DNA of 64,000 bases from assembly GCF_943733665.1 (NCBI RefSeq), contig NZ_OX030782.1, positions 1,322,001 to 1,386,000 on the forward strand. Reading direction: 5' to 3'. The position numbers were made by a program, and so were the translations under genes. The notes beneath the pieces are model-generated. The model did no database searches, had not been told where the DNA came from, and saw only the letters and a program-made list of their open reading frames with translations. This document shows positions 37,457 through 47,218 of this stretch, piece by piece. Source of the stretch: Aquimarina sp. Aq107 (GTDB taxonomy: Bacteria > Bacteroidota > Bacteroidia > Flavobacteriales > Flavobacteriaceae). The first letter of the stretch is position 1, and the number at the start of each line of letters is the position of its first letter.

Positions 37457-39232
37457 TTAATTTCCCGACACACTTTCCTTATGGTCGTAAGGAATATAAT
37501 TTTGCCATTTCCAAGGGGTATATATATCTCCTAATGCAACTTCCAGTAATTCTTTGAAAATACTTTCTCCATTATCACTATTAGTCATTATCATGATTCC
37601 TTTTTTAGCTTTTGGGAATAATATAGAATAATGTTGAAAACCATCACCATGACCTTCTTTAAAAGCACCTATGCCATATGGGGATTTTAAAACTCCCCAA
37701 CCTAATCCATACCCTAGTTCAATAGTATCATTGGCGTCACTTTTTTTATGAGATAAAGGTCCAAACTGAGCTAGTGTTCGAATTCTTATTTGTTGTTTAA
37801 ACATTTCACTCCATGAACTTTCCGAAATAATTTTGTTTTGTAACACGGCTTCTAGAAATTTACTGTAATCATCTGTAGTAGTTTCCAGCGTTCCTCCACC
37901 TCTAGGTTCATTATCTTTATCTTTTTTAAGAGGAGTACCTTCTTTAGAATGACCATATGCAAAATCATTTTCGAATGATGTATTCCATTGGTAACTAGAA
38001 TGATTCATGTTTAATGGTTCAAATATTTTTTCCTGTGCTATTTCCTCAAGCCCTTTACCAAGTAGCTTTTCTAATACTACCTGTAAATAGATAAACCCTT
38101 CTCCAGAATAACTATAACGAGTCCCAGGTTCAAAATGAACTCTTAATTTATGATCAGGTTCGTACCATCTGTAATTATGAAAACCAGTTGTATGAGCCAA
38201 ACACATCCTTGCAGTAATTTTATGATATAGGGAATCTGTTTTTAAAGAAGAGAAATCATCATGCCATCTGGTTTTTGGTTTATATTCATATACTTTTTTT
38301 GGTAAGTAAGATTCTAAAGGAGTATCTAAATCAATCACATTTTCTTCTGCCAATTTCATTACCAACACCGCAAAAACTGCTTTACTAAAAGATGCTCCGT
38401 ACATATTGGTAGAATCGGTTAATCTTTTTTTATGGTCATAATTTTTGTACCCAAAAGTTTTTTGATATGTTATTTGATTCTCATCAAAAACAGTTACAGC
38501 AATGCCATGTACATTCGCATCGCGGACTAATTGATTTACTTTAGAGGTTAAGGAATCTTTAGTAATTATAGAGTGGTCAAGCCTAACAATTTGCTTTGAT
38601 TTGTTATCAGTACATCCTATGAATCCAATCGAAATTAGAATGATCAAAAAGTTGATATGTTTTATCGATTTGTTTTTCTTTAAAAATGGGATTGATAAAG
38701 GGTAGTAAAACTTTTGTGTGTTTAAAACAGAAACTATATTAATAATCATGACAATAAGACAAAAAGGAATAACTGCAATAAATAGAAAGAAACCTACACC
38801 TTCAATTGTAACTAAACCAATAAATGATACTAGGAATAATATGGTCATTGTTATCTGGAAGTTTATAATAGCTCTTCCGTGTACATCGTAGATTTTATTG
38901 TCTTCTCTTTTGTGAATCCATAGAAAAACGGGTAATAGAATATTACATAGAGGTATCATTAGTCCTAAGAAAGGTGTAGCGTGCAATAGTAATAGCCATT
39001 TTTGTTGTATAGATTCTTCTTTTGGGTTTTCTATAGGTAGGAGATCTTCTACCTTGATTTCTAAAGCTATTGCTAATAGTTTTATGGTTTGTAAATGTGG
39101 GGTTACTTCTCCTTTTTCAATGCGTTGGATAGTTCTTATTCCTACGGTTGTTCTATGTGATAGCTCTTCCTGTGTGTAGCCTTTTAATTTACGTTGATAT
39201 AGTAAGTTTTTAGAAATAGATTGATTCTCCAT
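37457..39232 (-). CDS. HTH-membrane-serine-beta-lactamase-like fusion protein
   Basis: The 591-residue protein combines three parts. Residues 8-62 are an XRE-type helix-turn-helix (LKGYTQEELSHRTTVGIRTI). Residues 76-172 are a multi-helix DUF4870-like membrane domain. Residues 215-591 are a class-C beta-lactamase/CubicO-type serine hydrolase with SFSK (281-284; S-x-x-K), YSYSGEG (373-379) and GHGDGF (H-x-G). Between them, residues 192-207 read as a lipoprotein signal with a FIGC box. This suggests that a lipoprotein hydrolase gene became fused to a regulator gene while keeping its export signal. If both ends work, it links an outer hydrolase or sensor to DNA. The start at 39232 is set by the -7 box at 39254-39261. 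Confidence 0.85.
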   Translation of the reverse strand: MENQSISKNLLYQRKLKGYTQEELSHRTTVGIRTIQRIEKGEVTPHLQTIKLLAIALEIKVEDLLPIENPKEESIQQKWLLLLHATPFLGLMIPLCNILLPVFLWIHKREDNKIYDVHGRAIINFQITMTILFLVSFIGLVTIEGVGFFLFIAVIPFCLIVMIINIVSVLNTQKFYYPLSIPFLKKNKSIKHINFLIILISIGFIGCTDNKSKQIVRLDHSIITKDSLTSKVNQLVRDANVHGIAVTVFDENQITYQKTFGYKNYDHKKRLTDSTNMYGASFSKAVFAVLVMKLAEENVIDLDTPLESYLPKKVYEYKPKTRWHDDFSSLKTDSLYHKITARMCLAHTTGFHNYRWYEPDHKLRVHFEPGTRYSYSGEGFIYLQVVLEKLLGKGLEEIAQEKIFEPLNMNHSSYQWNTSFENDFAYGHSKEGTPLKKDKDNEPRGGGTLETTTDDYSKFLEAVLQNKIISESSWSEMFKQQIRIRTLAQFGPLSHKKSDANDTIELGYGLGWGVLKSPYGIGAFKEGHGDGFQHYSILFPKAKKGIMIMTNSDNGESIFKELLEVALGDIYTPWKWQNYIPYDHKESVSGN

Positions 39233-39253
39233 GATTTTGTTTTTTGTACAAGA

Positions 39254-39261
39254 CAAAACTA
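39254..39261 (-). promoter_or_regulatory. TAnnTTTG -7 element of the HTH-beta-lactamase gene
   Basis: On the minus strand TAGTTTTG matches the consensus, 21 bp before the ATG at 39232. It rules out the upstream frame opening at 39301. Confidence 0.55.
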
Positions 39262-39366
39262 TTAATTGGCATTGGTATTTATTACGCCATTTAGGTGTCA
39301 CCTATCTGTCATTTAGCATTTTTATTGAGGTTTAGGGTTAAAGATATTGTTTTATTAAATAAAAAA

Positions 39367-39389
39367 TGCCTTTAAGAAACTTAAAGGCA
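39367..39389 (-). terminator. Terminator of pheT
   Basis: Perfect 10-bp arms TGCCTTTAAG and CTTAAAGGCA with a 3-base loop are followed on the minus strand by six T residues, 31 bp after the pheT stop. Confidence 0.9.
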
Positions 39390-39420
39390 CTGTTGTGATT
39401 TTTATAATGAGATTGCTTTT

Positions 39421-41847
39421 TTATCGTAATTCTGCTCCTAATTTGTTCTCAAAATTATACTGAAGCTTATTCATGATTTTATCAATTTGCTTATCTGTTA
39501 ATGTCTTATGTTCATCTTGCAATGTAAAACTTACAGCATATGATTTTTTACCATCAGGCAAATTCTTCCCTTCATATACATCAAATAAATTAATGTTTTT
39601 TAGAAGTTGTTTTTCTGTTTGTTTTGCAATAGTATGAATTTCTTCAAAAGTAACAGTGTTATCTAATAACAGTGCAAAATCTCTCTTAACTTCTGGAAAT
39701 TTAGGAATATCTCTAAATTTAATTTTACTTCTTCTAGCAAACTCCAATATTATATCCCAGTTAAAGTCTGCAAATAATACTTCTTGAGAAATTGAAAAAT
39801 GCTTTAAAACGGATTTTTTTACAATTCCAAATTCTACTAATTTAGATTTTCCTAAACTATATGAAACTCCTTCAGAAAAAATATCATTTTTAGCTGGAGC
39901 TGTTTTGGATCTTTTAATACCTAAGCGATCAAGGATTGTTTCGATGATTCCTTTTAGATAAAAGAAGTCGCTTTTTTCCTGTGTTACTTTCCAGCTTTCT
40001 TTTGCCTTATTTCCTGTAACTAGTAGGGTAAGATGTTTGTTTTCAATTCTTCCGCTTTCATAATTATGATAGGTTTTACCAAACTCAAAAAACTTAAGAT
40101 CAGAGCGCTTCCTATTAATATTGTAAGAAACTGCTTCTAATCCAGAGAATAACAAAGACTGACGTAATACTGCTAGGTCATTACTTAATGGGTTTAGCAT
40201 TTCTACATTATTATCAGCATTTAATTGTTCTGATAGAGAAATATATTCTGGAGCTGTTAGAGAATTTGCTAACATTTCATTAAATCCTTGACCTACTAAT
40301 TGATTAGAAATGGTGTTTTGGATATTATGATCAGAAAATTTATCAATATTAGAGATGGATGCATTTAGTTTTTGTGTAAACTTAATGTTATTGTAACCAT
40401 ATACTCTTAGAATTTCTTCAATAACATCTGCTTCTCGTTGAACATCGTTTCGATATGCAGGAATGGTAAGACCCAAACCACCTTCTGTGACACTATTTAC
40501 TTTAATTTCTAATGAACTTAAAATATCTTTAATAGTTTCTTGCGGAAGTTCTTCACCAATAAGTTTTGTTGTATTTTCAAAAGATAAAAACACCTGAAAG
40601 TCCTCTGTCTTTTTAGGGTAGAGATCGGTAATTTCACTTGTAATATCTCCACCTGCTAATTCTTGAATAAGTAAAGCTGCTCTTTTTAAAGCATACTCTG
40701 TGATATTAGGATCGATACCTCTCTCGAATCTGAAAGAAGCATCTGTATTTAGGCCATGACGTTTTGCTGTCTTACGAACACTTACTGGATTAAAATAGGC
40801 ACTTTCTAGGAATATTGAAGTGGTTTTTTCAGTAACTCCAGAATTAATTCCACCAAAAACTCCAGCAATACAAAGTGGTTTTTCTGCATCACAGATCATT
40901 AAGTCCTCAGAATCAAGCTCTCTTTCGACTTCATCTAAAGTGGTAAATTTAGTACCAGCCTTAAGCGTTTTAACTTCTATTTTGTTTCCTTCTATATAAT
41001 TTGCGTCAAAAGCGTGTAGAGGTTGCCCTAATTCGTGTAATACGTAATTGGTAACATCAACAACATTGTTTTTTGGTGTAAGACCAATGGCTCTTAATCT
41101 ATGTTGCAACCAAGAAGGAGATTCTGCTACTTTTAATCCAGAAATGGAAACACCGCAATACCTTGGTGCTAATTCGGGATTTTTTACTTCAATATCAAAC
41201 TTATGTAATCTGTTCTCTATTTTAAAATTACTCACCGATGGTGTGATCAACTCTAGATTGATATCCTTTTGTTGTAAACCAGCTTTTAAGTCTCGAGCGG
41301 TACCCCAATGACTCATTGCGTCTGCTCGATTAGGTGTTAAACCTATTTCGAATATCTGATCGTTTTCTATATCAAAAATATCAGCTGCAGGTGTCCCAAC
41401 AGGAATATCTTTGTCCAAAACCATGATTCCATCATGACTTTTTCCTAGCCCTAATTCGTCTTCAGCGCAGATCATCCCATGACTTTCTTCTCCACGAATC
41501 TTGCCTTTCTTTATGGACCATTCTTCTCCATTAGCATCATATAATTTTGTTCCGATAGTGGCAACAGGAACTTTCTGACCTTCTGCTACATTGGGAGCAC
41601 CACATACAATTTGCACGGGTTCTCCATTACCTAAATCTACTTTGGTAACTTTTAATTTATCAGCATTAGAGTGTTGTGAACAACTAATAACTTGTCCTAC
41701 TACTACACCTTGTAAACCACCTTGTACACTTTGATAGGTTTCGATTCCTTCTACTTCAAGTCCCAAATCGGTTAGTAATTCTCCAGCTTTTTCTGCATCC
41801 CAATCAAGCTTAATAAATTGCTTGAGCCAGTTATATGAAATTTTCAT
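39421..41847 (-). CDS. pheT: Phenylalanine--tRNA ligase beta subunit
   Basis: The 808-residue protein has the full bacterial PheT layout: N-terminal MKISYNWLKQFIKLD; a tRNA-binding (EMAP/OB) domain at about 42-155 (GQVISCSQHSNADKLKVTKVDLG); B3/B4 editing region (TPNRADAMSHWGTARDL, then HELGQPLHAFDAN); B5 (about 400-475); the catalytic-like core (FEFGKTYHNYE); and a C-terminal ferredoxin-fold anticodon-binding domain (KFPEVKRDFALLLDNTVTFE). With PheS, outside this window, it forms the alpha2-beta2 enzyme that charges tRNA-Phe and removes mischarged Tyr. It is flanked by its own terminator. Confidence 0.98.
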   Translation of the reverse strand: MKISYNWLKQFIKLDWDAEKAGELLTDLGLEVEGIETYQSVQGGLQGVVVGQVISCSQHSNADKLKVTKVDLGNGEPVQIVCGAPNVAEGQKVPVATIGTKLYDANGEEWSIKKGKIRGEESHGMICAEDELGLGKSHDGIMVLDKDIPVGTPAADIFDIENDQIFEIGLTPNRADAMSHWGTARDLKAGLQQKDINLELITPSVSNFKIENRLHKFDIEVKNPELAPRYCGVSISGLKVAESPSWLQHRLRAIGLTPKNNVVDVTNYVLHELGQPLHAFDANYIEGNKIEVKTLKAGTKFTTLDEVERELDSEDLMICDAEKPLCIAGVFGGINSGVTEKTTSIFLESAYFNPVSVRKTAKRHGLNTDASFRFERGIDPNITEYALKRAALLIQELAGGDITSEITDLYPKKTEDFQVFLSFENTTKLIGEELPQETIKDILSSLEIKVNSVTEGGLGLTIPAYRNDVQREADVIEEILRVYGYNNIKFTQKLNASISNIDKFSDHNIQNTISNQLVGQGFNEMLANSLTAPEYISLSEQLNADNNVEMLNPLSNDLAVLRQSLLFSGLEAVSYNINRKRSDLKFFEFGKTYHNYESGRIENKHLTLLVTGNKAKESWKVTQEKSDFFYLKGIIETILDRLGIKRSKTAPAKNDIFSEGVSYSLGKSKLVEFGIVKKSVLKHFSISQEVLFADFNWDIILEFARRSKIKFRDIPKFPEVKRDFALLLDNTVTFEEIHTIAKQTEKQLLKNINLFDVYEGKNLPDGKKSYAVSFTLQDEHKTLTDKQIDKIMNKLQYNFENKLGAELR

Positions 41848-42009
41848 TAATGATGATTCTGTAATTAGCCGGTAAAGATAATACTTTGGGTAAAGCTAAC
41901 AAACAAGAACTTTGGGTTATCTAGAATAATTTTTTAATGTTGTAAAGACTATTTTACTTATAAAAAAGTAATAGTATTTTGATTAAATAACGATTAGATT
42001 TAGAATGCT

Positions 42010-42017
42010 TATTTTTG
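42010..42017 (+). promoter_or_regulatory. TAnnTTTG -7 element before a small secreted-protein gene
   Basis: TATTTTTG matches the consensus 29 bp before the ATG at 42047. A TTG at 41979 is too far (28 bp) to pair well. Confidence 0.45.
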
Positions 42018-42046
42018 AATATTAGTTTTAATTAAATAATGCCGCT

Positions 42047-42367
42047 ATGAACATGAAAAACCTACTTATTATTTTTCTTTTTGTTAGCTGTTTTACTTTA
42101 TCCGCTCAACAGGTAGATGAAAATAACTCTAAAATAGAAAAAGGACAGAATACATTATTACAAGAACAACAACGAGATAAAAAGAGTTCTAATACTAAAA
42201 AAAGAAGTAAGGCAACCAGATTAAATGATAAAGAAGAACAAGATTTACAAAAACTTCACGAGAAACGCTTGAAAAAGAATAAAGGTTTGAAAGAGAAATC
42301 TTTATCTAAAAAAGGGAAACAAAAAAATGTTAAGGTATACGATAAAAAGGACCCTAGTGGTTTATAA
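42047..42367 (+). CDS. Small Lys-rich secreted protein, unknown function
   Basis: The protein has 106 residues. A signal peptide at 1-20 ends LSA with mature Gln (LSA|QQVDENN). The mature chain of about 85 residues is very basic and polar, with Lys/Arg runs (RDKKSSNTKKRSKATR, HEKRLKKNKGLKEKSLSKK), and is probably disordered or a single helix. No known motif. The ATG two codons downstream would shorten it slightly. It may bind nucleic acid or polyanions outside the inner membrane, but that is speculation from charge alone. Confidence 0.7.
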   Translation: MNMKNLLIIFLFVSCFTLSAQQVDENNSKIEKGQNTLLQEQQRDKKSSNTKKRSKATRLNDKEEQDLQKLHEKRLKKNKGLKEKSLSKKGKQKNVKVYDKKDPSGL

Positions 42368-42442
42368 ATACATATACCATTTTTTCGTTTTCTACAATAA
42401 CATTCTTAAAATACTACAATAATTTTTTTACGGTAAAATTCA

Positions 42443-43696
42443 ATGATAAGAGTTAATTTCCTTAATTATACAGCTAAATTATTTTTTTTGATATTTTTAA
42501 TAAGTTTAGCCTCTTGCAAAAAAGAAGAGAAATCAAATAATGAATTATTCCTTAAAAGTGGCCTTTGGAAGGCTTCTTTAGCAGTTCAAGATGATAAAGA
42601 ATTGCCTTTTCTATTTGAAGTTTTTGAAGATCAAACATTGAAAATTTTTAATGCAGAAGAAATAATTGATGTTGATGAGGTGAGTATTAAAGGAGATTCT
42701 ATATTTATTAAATTCCCAGTTTTTGAAGGTTATGTAGCTGCGAAATTTCAGGATTCTATGACGATTTCGGGAAGTTTTATAAAAGAAAGTTTGGATAGAA
42801 TCGTGCCTTTTAAAGCAGATTTTGGTGTTAGAGATAGGTTTGAAGTAACCTCAAAACCTGCTGCTAATATAAAAGGAAATTGGGAATCGGTTTTTAGCCC
42901 CGAGACTCCAGAAGATAGATATATAGCTAAAGGTATTTTTAAGCAAAACGGAAATGTCGTAACCGGAACTTTTAGAACGACAACGGGAGATTACCGATTT
43001 TTAGAAGGAGTTCTTAATAATAATAAATTAGAACTATCAGCTTTTGATGGAGCTCATGCCTTTCTATTTACGGCACAAGTTACGGATAGCACAATGAGTG
43101 GTCATTTTTATTCTGGAAATCATTGGAAAGAACCTTTTACAGCCAAACGTAATGAACAGTATGAATTACCTTCTGCAGATTCTTTAACTTTTATCAAAGA
43201 AGGATATGATAAACTAGAGTTTAGTTTTCCAGACGCTAAAGGAAATCAAGTTTCTTTAAATGATGAACGTTTTAAAGGAAAAGTAACGATGGTACAAATC
43301 ATGGGAACTTGGTGTCCTAATTGTATGGATGAAACCAAATACTATGTAGATTATTATAATAAAAATAAGGATAAAGATATAGCATTTGTAGCATTAGCAT
43401 TTGAGTATGCTAAAACTTCAGAAAAAGCATTTAAATCGATAGAAAGGCTTCGAACAAAATTAAAAGTAGAATACCCTATTCTTTTAGCGCAGTATGGAAC
43501 ATCAGATAAAGAAAAGGCACAAGAGAAATTACCAATGCTCAATCATATTTTATCATACCCAACTACAATTTTTATAGATAAAAAAGGAGAAATTCGTAAG
43601 ATTCACACTGGGTTTAATGGCCCTGCCACTGGTCAAAAGTATATTGAGTATAAGGATGAGTTAGAAGGTTTTGTTAATCAGCTGTTAAAAGAATAA
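42443..43696 (+). CDS. TlpA-family thiol-disulfide lipoprotein
   Basis: The protein has 417 residues. Residues 1-24 form a lipoprotein signal ending SLASC, followed by KKEEKSN. The N-terminal 220 residues are a beta-rich domain of the type found ahead of TlpA modules in this phylum. Residues 265-417 are a thioredoxin fold with the active site GTWCPNCMDE, then VALAFEYAKTSEKA and SYPTTIFIDKKGEI with the cis-Pro. It should reduce disulfides on the periplasmic side. It follows the small Lys-rich gene by 75 bp, possibly in one transcript. Unlike the 28716 lipoprotein, both Cys are present. Confidence 0.9.
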   Translation: MIRVNFLNYTAKLFFLIFLISLASCKKEEKSNNELFLKSGLWKASLAVQDDKELPFLFEVFEDQTLKIFNAEEIIDVDEVSIKGDSIFIKFPVFEGYVAAKFQDSMTISGSFIKESLDRIVPFKADFGVRDRFEVTSKPAANIKGNWESVFSPETPEDRYIAKGIFKQNGNVVTGTFRTTTGDYRFLEGVLNNNKLELSAFDGAHAFLFTAQVTDSTMSGHFYSGNHWKEPFTAKRNEQYELPSADSLTFIKEGYDKLEFSFPDAKGNQVSLNDERFKGKVTMVQIMGTWCPNCMDETKYYVDYYNKNKDKDIAFVALAFEYAKTSEKAFKSIERLRTKLKVEYPILLAQYGTSDKEKAQEKLPMLNHILSYPTTIFIDKKGEIRKIHTGFNGPATGQKYIEYKDELEGFVNQLLKE

Positions 43697-43837
43697 TCGA
43701 TTTAACAATTATTAGTACTTATCATCTTAGTTTAACAATATAGTAACATTAGGATTAAGAATATCATCTTATTATTGTTTGAAGCGTATGACTTTTCTTT
43801 CATACATATTCAAAATATAATTCAAACAATTCAAGTC

Positions 43838-44938
43838 ATGAAACAATCTAAACTTATAGGAGCATTTTTTGTGAGTGCATTAATGTTATTATCGATTCCG
43901 ATAAATGCTCAATTAAAAACTCCAGAAGCAAGTCAGCGGGCTCAAGTCACTCAAAGAGTTGGAATAACAGATATTACTATTGATTATGGTAGACCAAGTG
44001 TAAAAGAACGTGAGGTTTGGGGTAAACTAGTTCCTTATGGATATAATAATTTAGGATTTGGAACATCTAAAGCGGCGCCTTGGAGAGCAGGAGCTAATCA
44101 GAATACTACTATAGAATTTTCGCATGATGTAAAAATAGAAGGAAAAGATATTAAAGCAGGACTTTATGGACTTCATGTTGCTTTAAAAGAAGGAGGTGGG
44201 GCAACAGTCATATTTTCTAGGAACTCATCATCGTGGGGGAGTTATTTTTATGATGAAAAAGAAGATGCTTTGCGTGTAGATGTACAAACTAAAGAAGTAG
44301 GGCATACAGAAACGTTATTATTTTTATTTCCTTCTTTTGATGCTACTAGTACTATCGCGGCTTTACGGTGGGAAAAGAAAGAAATTCCGTTTAAGATAGA
44401 GGTAGACGTTGATGATATTGTAATGAAAGGGGTTAAAGATGATCTTAGAAGTAATGCTGGATTTACGCAATCAAACTGGGATAATGCAGCTAATTATGCT
44501 TTTAATTCTGGAGATTTAGACCAAGCACTTGATTGGGTAAATGCCTCTATAAGTGGTAATTTCTTTAGTAAAGAAACTTTTGGTAACCTTTCTCTAAAGT
44601 CTAGAATTTTAGCAAAACAAGGAAAGACAGCAGAGGCAATGGAAATAGTAGATAAGGCAGTAACAAAAGGAAACGCTTCTCAGGTATTTCAATTAGGGAA
44701 TGGTCTTATCGGTCAAGGGCAAAAGGAAAAAGCTTTGGAAGTTTTGAAAAGTAATGTAAAAAATAATAATGGTGCTTGGCCATCTAATTATGGATTAGCT
44801 AGAGCTTACTCGGCAACAGGAGATTATAAAAATGCAGTTAAATCAATGAATAATGCTATGAGTAAAGCTCCTGAAAGATTTAAAGGAAGATTATCTGGAG
44901 AATTAGAAAAACTAAAAAAAGGAGAGGATATTAATTAA
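43838..44938 (+). CDS. DUF2911 secreted protein with C-terminal TPR-like repeats
   Basis: The 366-residue protein has a signal peptide ending INA with mature Gln (INA|QLKTPEAS). Residues 30-185 are DUF2911 (QRVGITDITIDYGRPSVKER, VPYGYNNLGFGTSKAAPWRAG, TTIEFSHDVKIEGKDIKAG). Residues 215-366 form helical TPR-like pairs (NYAFNSGDLDQALDWVNASI, RILAKQGKTAEAMEIVDKAV). The function of DUF2911 is unknown. The ATG at 43838 directly precedes the signal peptide; the upstream in-frame TTG at 43775 adds a stretch unlike a signal. A clear terminator follows. Confidence 0.9.
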   Translation: MKQSKLIGAFFVSALMLLSIPINAQLKTPEASQRAQVTQRVGITDITIDYGRPSVKEREVWGKLVPYGYNNLGFGTSKAAPWRAGANQNTTIEFSHDVKIEGKDIKAGLYGLHVALKEGGGATVIFSRNSSSWGSYFYDEKEDALRVDVQTKEVGHTETLLFLFPSFDATSTIAALRWEKKEIPFKIEVDVDDIVMKGVKDDLRSNAGFTQSNWDNAANYAFNSGDLDQALDWVNASISGNFFSKETFGNLSLKSRILAKQGKTAEAMEIVDKAVTKGNASQVFQLGNGLIGQGQKEKALEVLKSNVKNNNGAWPSNYGLARAYSATGDYKNAVKSMNNAMSKAPERFKGRLSGELEKLKKGEDIN

Positions 44939-44970
44939 TATCTTCCTAAAAATATAGATAAGTAATAAAG

Positions 44971-44998
44971 GGATTAGAGTTTTTCTAATCCTTTTTTT
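44971..44998 (+). terminator. Terminator after the DUF2911 gene
   Basis: Arms GGATTAGA and TCTAATCC with a 5-base loop are followed by seven T residues, about 33 bp after the stop. Confidence 0.9.
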
Positions 44999-45081
44999 AT
45001 TGATTTAAAAGAAAAAAAGTTAATGTTTTTAAAGCTTAATCTATTGATTATTTCTTGTTATATTACCTAGTATTATTACCA

Positions 45082-45089
45082 TATCTTTG
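45082..45089 (+). promoter_or_regulatory. TAnnTTTG -7 element of pta-ackA
   Basis: TATCTTTG matches the consensus 19 bp before the pta ATG at 45109. A TTG lies 24 bp upstream of it (45055-45057), slightly further than usual. It excludes the earlier in-frame TTG start at 45055. Confidence 0.6.
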
Positions 45090-45108
45090 TACTACCAAAT
45101 TTATATAC

Positions 45109-47202
45109 ATGAGTAAAGCTGTTTATATCGCTACTATTGAACCTAATAGTGGTAAATCAATTGTTGTTTTAGGATTAATGAGAATGTTACTTGGAAAAGT
45201 AGCAAAAGTTGGATACTTCAGACCTATTATAGATGATCCCAAAGAAGGAGAGATCGATAACCATATTAATACTGTAATATCACATTTTGAGTTAGATATT
45301 AATTTTAAAAACACCTACGCTTTTACAAGAAGTGAAGTATTACAAAAATATAATCAAGGAAGATCCGGAGCAATTATAGATGGTATTATTCAAAAATATA
45401 AAAATCTGGAGGAAAAGTTTGATTTCATTCTTGTAGAAGGAACTGATTTTTCTGATGAAGGTACTATTATCGAGTTTGATATAAATGTAATTATAGCAAA
45501 GAACTTAGGAATTCCTTCTATTATAGTTGCTAGTGGAGTTGATAAAACTAAAGAAGAAATTACAGGAAACCTTAAACTAGCATACGATACATTTACTAGT
45601 AAAGATGCAGAAGTACTAGCTATTGTTGCTAATAAGGTGGTGAAAGGTTCTGAAAAAGAATTGAAAGAAGAATTAGATAATGATTTTGGAACCAATGTTG
45701 AGAAAATCATTATCCCTAAGATCGGCTCATTGATTAATCCTACAATAAGAGAAATTGTTAATGAATTAGATGGAAATGTTCTTTTTGGGAAAGAATTTTT
45801 AAATAATCAAGCAGGTAGTTTTGGAGTTGGAGCGATGCAATTGAGAAACTATCTTACGCACCTTAAGGATAATAGTTTGGTTATTACTCCTGGAGATAGA
45901 GCGGATATTATTTTAGGTGTTTTACAAGCAAATATTTCTGATAATTATCCTAAAATTTCAGGGATCATTTTAACTGGTGGAATAATTCCCGAAGAGTCGA
46001 TTCTTAAATTAATAGAAGGTGTCTCGTTATCAGTTCCTATTGTATCAGTATCTCAAGGAACTTTTTCTATAACAAATAAGATTGGTGCTATTAGGTCTAA
46101 AATACATGCGGATAACTTACAAAAGATAAATACGTCTATTAGCACGTTTGAACAATATGTAGATGAAGATCGTTTAGTAGATCCATTAATTACTTTTGAG
46201 TCTGATAGTTTAACTCCAAGTATGTTTCAGTATAATTTATTGAAACGAGCATTGAAAAATAAGAAACATATTGTGTTGCCTGAAGGTTCTGATGAGAGAA
46301 TATTAAGAGCAACGTTTAGATTACAAGCATCTAATGTGGTAGATATTACTTTAATAGGAGATGAAAAGAAAATTAAAAGTAAAGCAGTTAAACTAGATAT
46401 TCCTATTGATTTTAGTAAGGTTAAAATTATTTTACCCGTAAATTCTCCACATTTTGAAGATTATGTGCAAACATTTTATGAATTAAGAAAACATAAAAAT
46501 GTGAATTTAGACATGGCAAAAGATATGATGGCCGATGTATCATATTTTGGGACTATGATGATTTATAAAGGTCATGCAGATGGTATGGTTTCTGGAGCCG
46601 TACATACCACACAACATACCATTCGACCAGCACTACAATTTATTAAAACTAAACCAGGAGTAAAGGTAGTTTCTTCAGTCTTTTTTATGTGTTTAGATGA
46701 TAGAGTTTCAGTATTTGGTGATTGCGCTATTAATCCAAACCCAAATGCAGAACAATTAGCAGAAATAGCAATCTCCTCAGCTAAATCGGCTGCAGCATTC
46801 GGTATAGAACCTAAAGTCGCTATGTTATCATATTCTTCTGGAACGTCAGGTAAAGGAGAAGATGTAGAAATAGTAAGAGCTGCTACCAAAATTGTAAAAG
46901 AGAAACATCCAGAACTTAAGATAGAAGGTCCAATTCAATATGATGCTGCTGTAGATATGAGAGTAGGACAGAGTAAACTTCCGGATTCCGAAGTAGCAGG
47001 ACAAGCCAGTGTATTAATATTTCCAGATCTTAATACAGGAAATAATACATATAAAGCGGTACAACGAGAAACAGGCGCTTTGGCAATTGGTCCTATGTTA
47101 CAAGGATTAAACAAACCGGTAAATGATTTGAGTAGAGGATGCACGGTAGATGATGTTTACAATACAGTAATTATAACAGCAATTCAAGCACAAGGACTAT
47201 AA
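45109..47202 (+). CDS. pta: Phosphate acetyltransferase (long form with DRTGG domain)
   Basis: The protein has 697 residues. The N-terminal part is a P-loop, BioD-like domain (ATIEPNSGKSIVVLGL). A DRTGG regulatory domain follows at about 200-320. The C-terminal catalytic PTA domain (about 370-697) has VLPEGSDERILRAT, GMVSGAVHTTQHTIRPALQ, SYSSGTSGKGEDVEIV and ALAIGPMLQGLNKPVNDLSRG. It exchanges acetyl-CoA plus phosphate for acetyl phosphate plus CoA. ackA follows 16 bp downstream in the same direction, giving the usual two-step acetyl-CoA to acetate route with ATP formation. The length fits long Pta. Confidence 0.97.
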   Translation: MSKAVYIATIEPNSGKSIVVLGLMRMLLGKVAKVGYFRPIIDDPKEGEIDNHINTVISHFELDINFKNTYAFTRSEVLQKYNQGRSGAIIDGIIQKYKNLEEKFDFILVEGTDFSDEGTIIEFDINVIIAKNLGIPSIIVASGVDKTKEEITGNLKLAYDTFTSKDAEVLAIVANKVVKGSEKELKEELDNDFGTNVEKIIIPKIGSLINPTIREIVNELDGNVLFGKEFLNNQAGSFGVGAMQLRNYLTHLKDNSLVITPGDRADIILGVLQANISDNYPKISGIILTGGIIPEESILKLIEGVSLSVPIVSVSQGTFSITNKIGAIRSKIHADNLQKINTSISTFEQYVDEDRLVDPLITFESDSLTPSMFQYNLLKRALKNKKHIVLPEGSDERILRATFRLQASNVVDITLIGDEKKIKSKAVKLDIPIDFSKVKIILPVNSPHFEDYVQTFYELRKHKNVNLDMAKDMMADVSYFGTMMIYKGHADGMVSGAVHTTQHTIRPALQFIKTKPGVKVVSSVFFMCLDDRVSVFGDCAINPNPNAEQLAEIAISSAKSAAAFGIEPKVAMLSYSSGTSGKGEDVEIVRAATKIVKEKHPELKIEGPIQYDAAVDMRVGQSKLPDSEVAGQASVLIFPDLNTGNNTYKAVQRETGALAIGPMLQGLNKPVNDLSRGCTVDDVYNTVIITAIQAQGL

Positions 47203-47218
47203 ATAGTAAGATAATAAT

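Noticed and set aside
45390..45710. 106-residue minus-strand ORF inside pta
   Set aside because: Antisense to a complete, motif-rich enzyme gene; no independent support.
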